A stretch of 64,000 bases of DNA from Aestuariibacter sp. GS-14 (lineage in GTDB: Bacteria; Pseudomonadota; Gammaproteobacteria; Enterobacterales; Alteromonadaceae), in contig NZ_VHIP01000003.1 of the NCBI RefSeq assembly GCF_006494365.1, positions 1-64,000 on the forward strand, read 5' to 3'. The position numbers and the translations under genes were made by a program. The notes beneath the pieces were generated by a model. That model was not told where the DNA came from and ran no database searches. It saw only the letters and a list, made by a program, of their open reading frames with translations. Positions 13,894 through 22,122 of this stretch are shown one piece after another. The stretch's first letter is position 1. Every line of letters begins with the position of its first letter.

Positions 13894-15108
13894 TTATGCC
13901 ATTAATGGCAGAACGTCACAATCTTCACCCACGCGCTCGTTGATCACCACAATGTCTGCCTTCTTGAAGAAGTTAAACTCTGTTGCGGTTGCAGAGGTGT
14001 AAGCCCCCATCATTCGGCCAACGATTAACGCACCACATTCCAGCTCTGGCAGCATGATGTTATCTTCGATTACGTCGATGCTATCGCAAGTTGGGCCAGC
14101 CAGCACGCTGGGGCTGCGCTCGCCGAAAAAGTCCAGGCTATCGATAGGGTATTGTGCATGGTCAAAAATGCGACCACTGTACGAACCGTACACGCCGTCA
14201 TCCATGTAATACCACCAGCGACCATCGCGCATGGATTTACCCATTACCGTTGCAACGGCAGTCATCGCCGGGGCCGCTATAAAACGTCCTGGCTCAGCAA
14301 TCAGACGTGTACCGGCTGGTAACGTTGCCAACGCCGCACGAATAGGCGCGCAAAATGTATTTATTGGCTGAACGTCATCCACGTAGTCCACCGGGAAACC
14401 ACCGCCAATATCTACGATTTCCAGTTTAGGTAAACCTTGTTCGCGAGCTTGTTGAACTATTGTTGCACAGGCCGTAATGGCTTCAACGTGCTTGGCAGGA
14501 TCTAACGCCTGAGAGCCAACGTGAAAAGACAGTCCTACCACGCGAATACCGTATTCTGCTGCTTGTTTCAGCAATGGCAAAGCGGCTTCCTGAGAGCAAC
14601 CAAATTTCTTCGATAAATCAACCTTCGCATCCGGGCTGCGGAAGCTCAGGCGTAATAATAATTTTGCCTTGCGTGCATAAGGGATAAACTTTTTCAGTTC
14701 GTCCGGATTGTCAAACACAAACGTGTTGCATCCGTACTCCATGGCGTAACGAATATCGCTGTCGCGTTTAATAGGGTGTGTATGAATAGTGCGCGATGGT
14801 TCAATGCCCGCTTCGGACACTAAATCAACTTCGCCATTGGTAGCCAGATCAAAAAAGGCGCCTTCTTCTCTCAGTGTGGCAACCACCGCTGCATTTGGCA
14901 GTGGTTTGATTGCGTAGTGGAGATCAACGCCCGGCAGCGCACGTTGCAAAGCCCGGTATTGTCTGCGCACGGCGTCACAGTCAAGAATTAATAGTGGTGA
15001 ACCATGTAGTGCAACCATGCGACGAATGCGCTCGGCTTCCGCAAGGTTGTGTTTTTGTTCGGTTGCCACTTTTTTTGCAGGCACAATTTCTAGAAATTCT
15101 GGGGCCAT
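13894..15108 (-). CDS. Ornithine/lysine decarboxylase, PLP type III fold
   Basis: The 404-residue enzyme belongs to the alanine-racemase-fold decarboxylases that make putrescine (or cadaverine) from ornithine (or lysine). Visible features are the PLP lysine K68 in Y-A-I-K-P-L-P-N, H-V-G-S at 196-199, the phosphate-binding G-G-G-F-P at 235-239, E-P-G-R at 272-275 and the catalytic cysteine C341 in G-P-T-C-D-S-I-D. Length matches the bacterial members (about 390-410). AGAGGA precedes the start. It is transcribed alone with a long upstream region. Which of ornithine or lysine is preferred cannot be decided by eye. Confidence 0.9.
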   Translation of the reverse strand: MAPEFLEIVPAKKVATEQKHNLAEAERIRRMVALHGSPLLILDCDAVRRQYRALQRALPGVDLHYAIKPLPNAAVVATLREEGAFFDLATNGEVDLVSEAGIEPSRTIHTHPIKRDSDIRYAMEYGCNTFVFDNPDELKKFIPYARKAKLLLRLSFRSPDAKVDLSKKFGCSQEAALPLLKQAAEYGIRVVGLSFHVGSQALDPAKHVEAITACATIVQQAREQGLPKLEIVDIGGGFPVDYVDDVQPINTFCAPIRAALATLPAGTRLIAEPGRFIAAPAMTAVATVMGKSMRDGRWWYYMDDGVYGSYSGRIFDHAQYPIDSLDFFGERSPSVLAGPTCDSIDVIEDNIMLPELECGALIVGRMMGAYTSATATEFNFFKKADIVVINERVGEDCDVLPLMA

Positions 15109-15465
15109 TAGGGTCCTCTTATCGCTTCACGTTAACGCGTTATTATTCGACGAGCACTACATTTAACACTAATGCAGCAGGTCCATTCTGAATAGTTACT
15201 CGCCGGCGCTCGAGAGGGAGCCCTGACACTGATTGGCTATCAGTAAGTTGCGGGAATATTAGGTCAAATCGAAATCCATGCAAGTAAATTCTCCCCTGTG
15301 AAGATTCGGATTTTTTGTCTTCACCGCAAAAAATTTTTGCCAAGAAATTTTTGCTTTTGTTAACCGTAAGTTAACAAACTTAAACCGACTCAAGTACAGC
15401 TAAGGTTTCATCGGTTGTGTGTTACGGTTGCGGTTATATCGACACAAAGACAAGGAGCGAAACAA
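15109..15465. other. Intergenic leader region of ornithine decarboxylase
   Basis: This 357-base stretch lies between the divergent decarboxylase gene and the broken gene at 15466. On the minus strand it holds a short stem (ACTGAT/ATCAGT) and a six-codon frame ATG GAT TTC GAT TTG ACC TAA, preceded by GGGGAG at a long 11-base spacing. A 66-codon frame with a TTG start also exists but has no ribosome binding site. I see no convincing gene. The polyamine enzyme could be regulated through this leader, but that is a guess. Confidence 0.4.
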
Positions 15466-15692
15466 ATGGACGAACATCTGTCTACTCTTCAGGCACTGGC
15501 GAGCGGTATTGATCCAGTGAGTGGCGAAGTGCTATCGCCACGTTCAGTTTACAATCATCCTCAGGTCATCTGAACGCTGCCGGACAATTTAAAAATAATC
15601 AGTCGATTGGTGATATCGCAAAGGCGATGGAAAGAAGGCATTCGGCCATTCGCTCTGAGTTGACTCGCCAGGGGCTGATAGCGCTGCGATAA
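15466..15692 (+). pseudogene. Frameshifted remnant of a small DNA-binding-like protein
   Basis: CAAGGAGCG and ATG 15466 open a frame, M-D-E-H-L-S-T-L-Q-A-L-A-S-G-I-D-P-V-S-G-E-V-L. It stops after 35 codons at TGA in ...H-P-Q-V-I. A shift of one base back at that stop continues as L-N-A-A-G-Q-F-K-N-N-Q-S-I-G-D-I-A-K-A-M, then E-R-R-H-S-A-I-R-S-E-L to TAA 15690-15692. The two halves look like the N- and C-terminal parts of a family I remember only loosely (start G-x-D-P-x-T-G-E, end with an R-T/H-x-x-A-I-x-x-x-L-x-x-x-G-L-I helix pair). The middle part seems missing, so it is probably a deletion plus frameshift. A -1 programmed shift is less likely. Confidence 0.6.
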
Positions 15693-15780
15693 GCGCAACA
15701 GGCAATGCATAAATTCAGTTGCCGAATGTGGTGAATGGGAACAAGATGAACTCTTCATCTGTATTTACTGGAATAGCCGT

Positions 15781-16275
15781 ATGGCCCGTGTTGCAAAAAA
15801 CAGTGTGTGTTTGTGGTTTAACAACGATGCCGAGGAAGCGGCGCAGTTTTATGCGCGAACGTTCCCGGATTCCTATGTGTCGGCGGTACATCGTGCGCCT
15901 GGTGATTATCCTTCAGGTAAAGAGGGTGATGTGCTGACAGTTGAATTTACTGTAATGGGTATTCCCTGTATTGGTTTGAATGGCGGACCGGTTTTTACTC
16001 ACGACGAAGCATTTTCTTTCCAGGTAACCACCGAGGATCAGGATGAAACCGACCGCTACTGGCAGGCCATTGTAACGAATGGCGGGCAGGAAAGTGCCTG
16101 CGGTTGGTGCAAGGATAAGTGGGGCGTGTCGTGGCAAATTACGCCGCTCGCGTTAATTAATGCAATAAACAGTGAAGATCGCGCCGCTGCCAAACGCGCC
16201 TTTGATGCAATGATGACCATGCAAAAGCTGGACATTGCATTAATTGAAGCAGCGTTTAATCAAGATGAACGGTAG
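15781..16275 (+). CDS. PhnB-like VOC-family protein
   Basis: The 164-residue product matches the PhnB / '3-demethylubiquinone-9 3-methyltransferase' VOC family, despite that misleading name. It reads C-L-W-F-N-N-D-A-E-E-A-A-Q-F-Y at the start, G-G-P-V-F-T-H-D-E-A-F-S-F in the middle, and G-W-C-K-D-K-W-G-V-S-W-Q-I-T-P near 115-130. The last motif is diagnostic. It is cytoplasmic and its substrate is unknown. The ribosome binding site is weak (GGAA). It is close to the remnant gene upstream but not coupled to it. Confidence 0.85.
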   Translation: MARVAKNSVCLWFNNDAEEAAQFYARTFPDSYVSAVHRAPGDYPSGKEGDVLTVEFTVMGIPCIGLNGGPVFTHDEAFSFQVTTEDQDETDRYWQAIVTNGGQESACGWCKDKWGVSWQITPLALINAINSEDRAAAKRAFDAMMTMQKLDIALIEAAFNQDER

Positions 16276-16282
16276 TTTTCTC

Positions 16283-16315
16283 CCGGTAGGGTGCGGATAG
16301 TTCACACCCTACTGG
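16283..16315. terminator. Hairpin between convergent PhnB-like and azlD genes
   Basis: CCGGTAGGGTG (16283-16293) pairs with CACCCTACTGG (16305-16315) with one mismatch. It lies between the stops of two converging genes. The flanking AAAA/TTTT tracts are short, so a shared terminator is plausible. Confidence 0.5.
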
Positions 16316-16358
16316 TAAAATCGGTTTCATCAGGCCAGCAACGCGGTGCCTGGCTGAA

Positions 16359-16706
16359 TTAAGTTAGTATTGTGCTCACGCCAAACACTAAACCAAATGC
16401 CAGTACGCCTGCCAGTACCGGGAGTCCCAGTGTTTTGGTTTTACGCCACACCAGTACGGTAACCAGCGAACCCGCCAACGTTGCGCTCCAACCCGCCATT
16501 GAATTAACTTTGGGGATCAGTGATACCCCAAGCATCGCGGCTATCATCAGGGGGCCTAACACGCCAATCCAGTTAGGGAGCTGTGCCTGGGTATTGTTCG
16601 CTTTGTGTTTGTTAAAGTGGCGCTGTGTCCAGAGCAGGGGCACGGCACGCATGGCAAATGTGCCTAGCGCGGCCACCACAATGGCGATCCAGATATCAGT
16701 TTGCAT
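16359..16706 (-). CDS. azlD: AzlD-type branched-chain amino acid exporter subunit
   Basis: The 115-residue protein has about four helices and the AzlD features A-L-G-T-F-A-M-R-A-V-P-L-L and L-G-P-L-M-I-A-A-M-L-G-V-S-L. With AzlC it forms an inner-membrane exporter of branched-chain amino acids or related compounds. ATG 16706 is preferred to the start at 16760, which would lie deep inside azlC. It overlaps the end of azlC by 11 bases, which indicates coupled translation. The real substrate in this organism is unknown. Confidence 0.85.
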   Translation of the reverse strand: MQTDIWIAIVVAALGTFAMRAVPLLWTQRHFNKHKANNTQAQLPNWIGVLGPLMIAAMLGVSLIPKVNSMAGWSATLAGSLVTVLVWRKTKTLGLPVLAGVLAFGLVFGVSTILT

Positions 16707-17430
16707 GAGTTTGCTCCGGTTTGTTGTGTGGCCTGCTAAGCAAATAAAAGGTGAAGCCACCGGCCATTGCTGCTAGTGGAATGGCTGCGTTTTTTAATAA
16801 AGTGAGCGCCAGAACCATGGCTGAAATAATGGTGACGCTCAGCGTGTAAAACCATAGCCGGTTAGAAAATCGCGGTGCCAGCAGTACCAAAAATAGAGCG
16901 GGTAACGCAAAGGGCATTACCGCATCTAATAAAGGCCAGTGTTGTGTGAGGGTATCGCCAGCAATAGCTCCCAAGGTGGTACCCAACACCCAGCTTGCCC
17001 AGGCTACCAGTGAGGCGGCCGTGTACCAGCCGAGTTTGTCGTGATGATTTAATTGCGCAAGCCGGGTATGCGCCAAGGCAAAAATCTGATCGGTGAGCCC
17101 GTGCATCAGCCATGGCCAGGCCCGACTTTGTGTTAAATCAGGCACCAGATTGGGGGCGTAAACCACGTGGCGCACATTTACCAGTAATGTCATGCTCACT
17201 GCCAGCCAAAGTGGTGCACCGGAGGCTACCATAGCAACCAGCAAAAACTGCGACGCACCTGCGTAAATAAGTAGCGATATCAGGGTTGCTTCCAGCGCGG
17301 TAAATCCGGCTTGCGAAGCAATCAGTCCAAATGAGATTGCCACTGGAATATAGCCCCCCAATAAGGGCAGGGCGTCAAGCACACCGCGTTGCCAGCCTGG
17401 CCGTGAAGCTGTGTTTGATGACGTTGTCAT
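16696..17430 (-). CDS. azlC: AzlC-type branched-chain amino acid exporter subunit
   Basis: The 244-residue protein shows the AzlC family pattern: P-L-L-G-G-Y-I-P-V-A-I-S-F-G-L, then Y-A-G-A-S-Q-F, then N-V-R-H-V-V-Y-A and G-L-T-D-Q-I-F-A. It has about six to seven membrane helices. ATG 17430 overlaps the stop of the upstream regulator and is preferred to the start at 17559, which lies inside that gene. It works with AzlD downstream, and the XRE-cupin regulator upstream most likely controls both. Confidence 0.9.
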   Translation of the reverse strand: MTTSSNTASRPGWQRGVLDALPLLGGYIPVAISFGLIASQAGFTALEATLISLLIYAGASQFLLVAMVASGAPLWLAVSMTLLVNVRHVVYAPNLVPDLTQSRAWPWLMHGLTDQIFALAHTRLAQLNHHDKLGWYTAASLVAWASWVLGTTLGAIAGDTLTQHWPLLDAVMPFALPALFLVLLAPRFSNRLWFYTLSVTIISAMVLALTLLKNAAIPLAAMAGGFTFYLLSRPHNKPEQTHAN

Positions 17431-17431
17431 T

Positions 17432-17953
17432 TTAGTTATTCCCGGCGTATACAATGGTAATAAGACAGGTAGCCCAGTGTTTACCTGTTTTATACAGGTG
17501 AGGGTTGTCGGCATTGAACGTAATGCTTTGGCCTGGTAGCAATACAGAAGGCGTATCAATTAATCCCGCCGTTAATCGGCCACTGATGAGTGATATGGTT
17601 TCCTGGGTACCCGCCGCGTGTGATTCAGCCTGACGCAGCGTGTTCGGTGCAATGGACATCCAGTATGCATCGACATTGGGAACGTCTTTGCCCTGATCGA
17701 TCAGTTTTACTTCTACGCCTTTTTCTCCCACGCTGCCACTCAAAGGCTGTACAAGCGCACCAAACGGCACGTTTAATTGCATGGCCAGTCGCCAGATGGT
17801 GTCGAGTGTTGGATTGCCATTCCCCTGTTCCAATCGCGACAGGTTTGATTTGGCAATACCGGCGCCCGCGGCTAATTGCGACAGCGACATGCCTTTTGCC
17901 TGTCGCATGGCCTGCAGGTGTCGGCCCAAGGTATTCAGGGTTGATTGGTCCAT
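17432..17953 (-). CDS. XRE-cupin regulator of azlCD
   Basis: The 173-residue protein has an XRE helix-turn-helix at about 8-65 (L-S-Q-L-A-A-G-A-G-I-A-K-S-N-L-S-R-L-E). A C-terminal cupin follows at about 100-170 (L-L-P-G-Q-S-I-T-F-N-A-D-N-P-H-L-Y). This two-domain type usually senses a small ligand, often an amino acid or polyamine. It is the first gene of the operon XRE-azlC-azlD and should repress it until ligand binds. Direct repeats lie in its promoter region. Confidence 0.85.
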   Translation of the reverse strand: MDQSTLNTLGRHLQAMRQAKGMSLSQLAAGAGIAKSNLSRLEQGNGNPTLDTIWRLAMQLNVPFGALVQPLSGSVGEKGVEVKLIDQGKDVPNVDAYWMSIAPNTLRQAESHAAGTQETISLISGRLTAGLIDTPSVLLPGQSITFNADNPHLYKTGKHWATCLITIVYAGNN

Positions 17954-17967
17954 AACGTATCTAAGCT

Positions 17968-17993
17968 GTTCTATATATCGAACGTTCTATATA
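17968..17993. promoter_or_regulatory. Direct repeats in XRE-azlCD promoter region
   Basis: GTTCTATATA occurs at 17968-17977 and 17984-17993, sixteen bases apart, within about 15-40 bases of the regulator start. The region also holds GAACGTTC and GGAACG. It overlaps the likely -10, which suits autorepression. Confidence 0.45.
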
Positions 17994-18104
17994 AGGAACG
18001 ATGAAAAGTCAATCTATAACTGTTCAATCAAATTGCAAAAGCGCTAAAAAATAGTAATTTTGGTTGATTCGTTTTAGCATGAGGGAGTCAAGTAGGAGCG
18101 CAAT

Positions 18105-18566
18105 ATGAAGATTTGGGTGGATGCCGATGCATGCCCGGTGGTGATAAAAGAAATGCTGTTCAGAGCAGCCAATCGCACACAAACAGAGGTGTGTCTGGTG
18201 GCGAATCAATATGTGAAAACTCCACCGTCTAAATACGTTAGTAGTATTCAGGTAGAAAAAGGGTTTGATGTTGCCGATAACGAGATTGTGCAGCGCTGCG
18301 AGAAAGGCGATCTGGTGATCACCAGTGACATCCCGCTGGCAGATGAAGTGATCACCAAAGGCGCGCTGGCATTGAATGCGCGTGGCGAGATGTACACCAA
18401 AGAAAATATTAAATCCCGTCTTAACATGCGTGATTTTATGGATACGCTGCGCAGTAGTGGTGTGCAGACTAAAGGCCCGCCGCCTTTAGGACCAAGTGAA
18501 AAACAGGCGTTTGGAAATGCGCTGGATCGCTGGTTGATGGAAAAACAGCGCAATACTGCACAATAA
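18105..18566 (+). CDS. yaiI: YaiI/YqxD family protein (UPF0178)
   Basis: The 153-residue product matches the UPF0178 family across its length: [15 protein letters not shown] at the start, V-I-T-S-D-I-P-L-A in the middle, and [13 protein letters not shown] at the end. The fold is a PIN-like nuclease domain with acidic residues (D-A-D, S-D-I-P) at the putative active site, but the family has no firmly known job. It is cytoplasmic. The upstream spacing to the divergent XRE gene is about 150 bases. Confidence 0.9.
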   Translation: MKIWVDADACPVVIKEMLFRAANRTQTEVCLVANQYVKTPPSKYVSSIQVEKGFDVADNEIVQRCEKGDLVITSDIPLADEVITKGALALNARGEMYTKENIKSRLNMRDFMDTLRSSGVQTKGPPPLGPSEKQAFGNALDRWLMEKQRNTAQ

Positions 18567-18581
18567 AATATAAGGAAATTT

Positions 18582-18818
18582 ATGCCAATTAAGAAATGGT
18601 TAAAGCAGTATGCGGTTGCATTGCCGCTGTTGTTTGCCTTGTTTACGTTCACTCAGTACGTGAAAGGTCACAGTTTGGATGATGCCATGACTTTTGCTAT
18701 TACCTGGGCGTGTATCACGCTGGCCATTTTTGCTGTAACCCGAGCGTATAATTTTAAGCGCAACGTTTACTGTCAGTTGTGTAACGACTTACCTGAAAAA
18801 TCAGCGGATGAGAAGTAG
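18582..18818 (+). CDS. Small two-helix membrane protein, unknown
   Basis: The 78-residue product has two hydrophobic helices (about 9-27 and 39-56) and a short tail with C-Q-L-C, a possible metal or disulfide pair. AAGGAAATTT precedes the start. It lies 15 bases after yaiI, and its last 11 bases overlap the following GNAT gene, so the three are probably one transcript. No family recognised. Confidence 0.6.
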   Translation: MPIKKWLKQYAVALPLLFALFTFTQYVKGHSLDDAMTFAITWACITLAIFAVTRAYNFKRNVYCQLCNDLPEKSADEK

Positions 18819-19326
18819 CACAGCGTTTGAACTGGTTAAGCCGCATGCCCGGTTTGAAACGAGTTACCGCGAATATATATACGAACTGGGGGATGAAGAG
18901 CGATATCCTTTTCCGATGGATTTTGTACACGATGACTTTGCGGCTTTGCTCACCCGGCTGCAACAATTTGAGCAGGGAAGGGATTTACCTGACGGATTTA
19001 TTGCCAGTACAACTTATTGGTTGGTGCAAGGCCACGAACTTATCGGTGTGTCGAATCTTCGACATGCGCTTACTGCTGCACTGCGCCACGCTGGCGGCCA
19101 CATTGGGCTTGGGATCAGACCCTCATATCGGGGCCAGGGACTGGGCAAATTCCTACTCGGTAAAACGCTGATTGCAGCCTGGCAAAAAGGGATTGCTGAT
19201 GTGCATGTGCATTGTTACAAAGGTAATGGCCCGTCGGTGGGTATGATCATTGCCAATGGCGGAGTGCTTCACAGTGAACTACAAGACGGTAATCAAACCG
19301 TGCTGCGATACATTATTCCCGGGTAA
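18808..19326 (+). CDS. GNAT-family acetyltransferase
   Basis: The 172-residue product ends with a GNAT core. I-G-L-G-I-R-P-S-Y-R-G-Q-G-L-G-K-F-L-L forms the acetyl-CoA loop, and G-N-G-P-S-V-G-M-I-I-A-N-G-G is the motif B region. The N-terminal part (H-A-R-F-E-T-S-Y-R-E-Y-I-Y-E) is typical of a group of uncharacterised gammaproteobacterial acetyltransferases. Its ATG overlaps the end of the preceding gene. Substrate unknown. Confidence 0.8.
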   Translation: MRSSTAFELVKPHARFETSYREYIYELGDEERYPFPMDFVHDDFAALLTRLQQFEQGRDLPDGFIASTTYWLVQGHELIGVSNLRHALTAALRHAGGHIGLGIRPSYRGQGLGKFLLGKTLIAAWQKGIADVHVHCYKGNGPSVGMIIANGGVLHSELQDGNQTVLRYIIPG

Positions 19327-19337
19327 TAATTTGAACC

Positions 19338-19361
19338 AAAAAAGCCGCGCTCACGCGCGGC
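19338..19361 (-). terminator. Intrinsic terminator of the Spy-like gene
   Basis: On the minus strand GCCGCGC, a four-base loop and GCGCGGC are followed by a T-run (A-run at 19338-19343 on the plus strand). It lies about 30 bases after the stop of the minus-strand gene. Confidence 0.75.
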
Positions 19362-19391
19362 AAGGGTTGGTATTTCCTTTGAAGAGAATGA

Positions 19392-19820
19392 TTACTGAGG
19401 CATGCCCGATTTGTCATCATCTTCAGGGGCTTCGTCGCCAGGCGCTCCCCGGTCGGAGCGATTGCCGTGCTTACCTTTTTTGTGCTCATGATGGCGGCCG
19501 TCTTTTCCGTCTCGGCCATTTCTGCGATCATCGCCGTGGTGACGCATCATTTTTTCCAGCATTGCGGTTTTCTGTTCTTCAGTGAAAACGGCCCAGAATT
19601 CATCTTTTAAAGCTTTTTGTTTTTCGCGCAGCACCGCCAGTTTTTCTTTCTGTGCGTCAGTTAACTCCATATCGCCCAGGGCGCGTTGAAGTTGTGGTGG
19701 CATCAGCGGTGGTTCTTTGCCTTCTTTGGCGTTATTTGCCAGGGCAACACCACTTACGCCTGCACCAATTATCATTACGGCAAAGGTTGCCAGGCCAAGT
19801 TGTTTTAGTGAACGTTTCAT
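19392..19820 (-). CDS. Spy/CpxP-like periplasmic protein with His/Asp-rich tail
   Basis: The 142-residue product has a signal peptide (cleavage near A-L-A-N, about residue 28). A helical segment with LTxxQ-type repeats follows (M-E-L-T-D-A-Q-K-E-K-L and V-F-T-E-E-Q-K-T-A-M-L), as in the CpxP/Spy chaperone and metal-sensor group. The last 50 residues are very rich in His, Asp, Gly and Arg (R-H-H-G-D-D, H-H-E-H-K-K), which would suit metal binding. It is divergent from a CpxRA-like two-component pair, the usual arrangement for a stress-feedback periplasmic protein. A terminator follows. Confidence 0.8.
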   Translation of the reverse strand: MKRSLKQLGLATFAVMIIGAGVSGVALANNAKEGKEPPLMPPQLQRALGDMELTDAQKEKLAVLREKQKALKDEFWAVFTEEQKTAMLEKMMRHHGDDRRNGRDGKDGRHHEHKKGKHGNRSDRGAPGDEAPEDDDKSGMPQ

Positions 19821-19971
19821 ATTGTTCTCCTGTTAATGGGTGTTCCCTCTTAATGAGGACAGTTACAAGATTAACGGATTGAATGCCAAGGAACGTTAAG
19901 AAATGCAAATGTGGTGTGAACCTATGAAAAGTCAGGCATTATTGGCCTGTGTTAATCAATAAAGCAGTGCC

Positions 19972-20661
19972 ATGACCATATTATTAATCGAAGACGACAA
20001 AGGACTGGCGGAGTTATTAAGTGAATTTTTAACCCTGTCTGGTTACGAAGTAGAGCACCGTGCTGACGGAAAATCGGGCCTGGAAGCGGCGCTTTCACTG
20101 AGTCATATCGAGCTGGTTCTGTTGGATGTTATGTTGCCCAAACTCAATGGTCTGGACGTGCTTAAGGCATTGCGACAGCAAAGTGAGTTGCCGGTTCTTA
20201 TGCTAACGGCTCGAGGTGATGATTTAGATAAAGTGCTCGGGTTAGAACTGGGTGCAGACGACTATTTGGCAAAGCCGTTTAACGACCGGGAATTGCTGGC
20301 ACGTATTCGGGCGATAACCCGCCGTACCCGTGACAAATCTTCAGACAGTACCGCTGCCTCAAATCAGCTGGTACTGGGCGATCTCAGACTGGATCTGGGC
20401 AAAATGGAAGCGCAGTGTGGCGGCGTGGTTCTTGAACTTACCGGCAGCGAATATGCATTGTTGAAGCAATTTTGTCAGTCACCGGGCGAACTCATAAGTA
20501 AGGCAAGTCTTAGCGAAAAGTGCCTGGGCCGTCGTTTGCAGGCCTTTGATCGCAGTATTGATACCCACGTGAGTAATCTGCGCAAGAAGTTGCAATTGGC
20601 GGCTTCCAATTGTGAGATTAAGAGCCAGCGCGGTAGGGGCTACGGAGTGTTTGAGGGATGA
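19972..20661 (+). CDS. OmpR-family response regulator, CpxR-like
   Basis: The 229-residue protein has a receiver domain (1-115) with D52 as phosphoacceptor in L-L-D-V-M-L-P, acidic residues at E7-D8-D9, T79 and K101. A winged-helix DNA-binding domain (about 130-228) ends R-G-R-G-Y-G-V. The neighbouring Spy-like gene suggests a CpxR-type envelope-stress role. Its stop overlaps the kinase start by four bases (ATGA). An L-E-L-T-G-S-E-Y-A-L-L motif begins the effector domain. Confidence 0.88.
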   Translation: MTILLIEDDKGLAELLSEFLTLSGYEVEHRADGKSGLEAALSLSHIELVLLDVMLPKLNGLDVLKALRQQSELPVLMLTARGDDLDKVLGLELGADDYLAKPFNDRELLARIRAITRRTRDKSSDSTAASNQLVLGDLRLDLGKMEAQCGGVVLELTGSEYALLKQFCQSPGELISKASLSEKCLGRRLQAFDRSIDTHVSNLRKKLQLAASNCEIKSQRGRGYGVFEG

Positions 20662-22091
20662 TCAATCCTATTCGCAGTTTTAATGTGAAAGTATTAGGCT
20701 GGTTTTGGCTCACCTTGCTGGTGTGTTTATTGTCGATAGCGGTGCCAGCATTTGTACTTCAGCAACTGGATGATGACGATCATTTGAATACCAAGGAGCG
20801 TAAGTATATTGAATCGGTGGCTGACAGAATAGATAAGCAAATGGCCCGTCATCAGGATATCAGCAGGATAAACTGGCGGAGGTTGAACATGCAGGAACGC
20901 AGTTTTGCCTACCAGATGATGATTGTGGATAGCAATCTTAAACTGGTGATGAGCACCGAGCCGGTTCGTGAACACCTGTTGGAACAATTCAGCAGTAAGC
21001 GCTTTTGGTATTTCATGCAAAGCGAGCATCCCCGGACGATTAATATTGAATGGACCCGATTAATGGGTCCCGTTACGCTAAGCAGCAATCCAGACTGGAA
21101 GCTGGTGCTATGGCGGCCTGAGCGACCAAGACCACTCGATGTGTTTCGTACGTTTCCCGTCTGGGGTATCTTGACGGTGTTTCTTGTGGTAACCAGCATA
21201 ATGAGCTGGTTATTGGTGCGCTCAATTGCAAGGCCATTAACGCGATTAGGCAAGGCTTTTACCGCAGTTGGCAACGGCCAGTTAAGCCATAAAATCGACA
21301 TTGAATCGTCTGATAGCACCGATCGCCAGTATGCCGCGAACACCCAATTTGCACGCTTGTTCGGCCAGTTTAACGACATGACGGCGCGTATTGCCGCACT
21401 CATACAGAATCAAAAGCGCCAGAGTGCGGATATTTCCCATGAACTGCGTACGCCGCTTACCCGTTTGCAAATGACACTGGCGCTGCTGCGCAAAAAGAGC
21501 AACGATGAGGGAATTGCCCCGCTGCTTGAACGCGCAGAAAAAGAAAGTGAATTACTGAACCTGCATATTCAGCGGCTCTCTGATTTAACCACCATGGAAG
21601 CCCGGGCGATTCAGCAGGGGCCGCAGCGTTTTACGCTGGAAACATTGCTTACCGATTTGTGTGAAGATGCTGCTTTTGAAGCCAAAGGGGCGGGTGTGGA
21701 GTGGCGTCATGCATTACTGGATGTTCAGGTTGATGTTTATGAAGAACCCATGCTTACGGCCATCGAAAACGTAGTGCGAAATGCCTTTAAGTATGCCAGT
21801 TCGAGTGTGTCATTAACCTGCGAGTTAACGGCTGGTCAGTCGAATGAGCGTGACGGGCGATCGGTTGTTATTCGCATTGCCGATGACGGACCGGGGGTTC
21901 AACCAGAAGAACTGGCGTGTCTTACCAAAGCTTTCTACCGCACCGATAGCGCCAGACACAGCGAAACGGGCGGATTAGGATTGGGACTGGCGATCGCCGC
22001 AGAAGCGGTAAGGCTAAACGGTGGAAGCATCGCTTTTTCCTTAAACGAGCCCACCGGTTTAATTGTGAGTTTAACGTTTCCTTTAGCCTGA
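20658..22091 (+). CDS. Sensor histidine kinase, CpxA-like
   Basis: The 477-residue kinase has transmembrane helices at about 13-34 and 166-187 around a periplasmic sensor of about 130 residues. A HAMP region (R-S-I-A-R-P-L-T-R-L, about 188-245) follows, then the H-box S-H-E-L-R-T-P-L-T-R-L with H261. The catalytic domain has the N-box N-V-V-R-N-A-F-K-Y-A, D-D-G-P-G-V and G-L-G-L-G-L-A. It should phosphorylate the response regulator encoded immediately upstream. The layout matches CpxA, though the sensed signal may differ. Confidence 0.88.
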   Translation: MINPIRSFNVKVLGWFWLTLLVCLLSIAVPAFVLQQLDDDDHLNTKERKYIESVADRIDKQMARHQDISRINWRRLNMQERSFAYQMMIVDSNLKLVMSTEPVREHLLEQFSSKRFWYFMQSEHPRTINIEWTRLMGPVTLSSNPDWKLVLWRPERPRPLDVFRTFPVWGILTVFLVVTSIMSWLLVRSIARPLTRLGKAFTAVGNGQLSHKIDIESSDSTDRQYAANTQFARLFGQFNDMTARIAALIQNQKRQSADISHELRTPLTRLQMTLALLRKKSNDEGIAPLLERAEKESELLNLHIQRLSDLTTMEARAIQQGPQRFTLETLLTDLCEDAAFEAKGAGVEWRHALLDVQVDVYEEPMLTAIENVVRNAFKYASSSVSLTCELTAGQSNERDGRSVVIRIADDGPGVQPEELACLTKAFYRTDSARHSETGGLGLGLAIAAEAVRLNGGSIAFSLNEPTGLIVSLTFPLA

Positions 22092-22122
22092 TCGGGTACT
22101 GATGTCGCGTTGCAAATGGCAA

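Noticed and set aside
15143-15343. 66-codon minus-strand frame in the decarboxylase leader
   Set aside because: It starts at TTG with no ribosome binding site, and its content does not resemble a known leader or protein.
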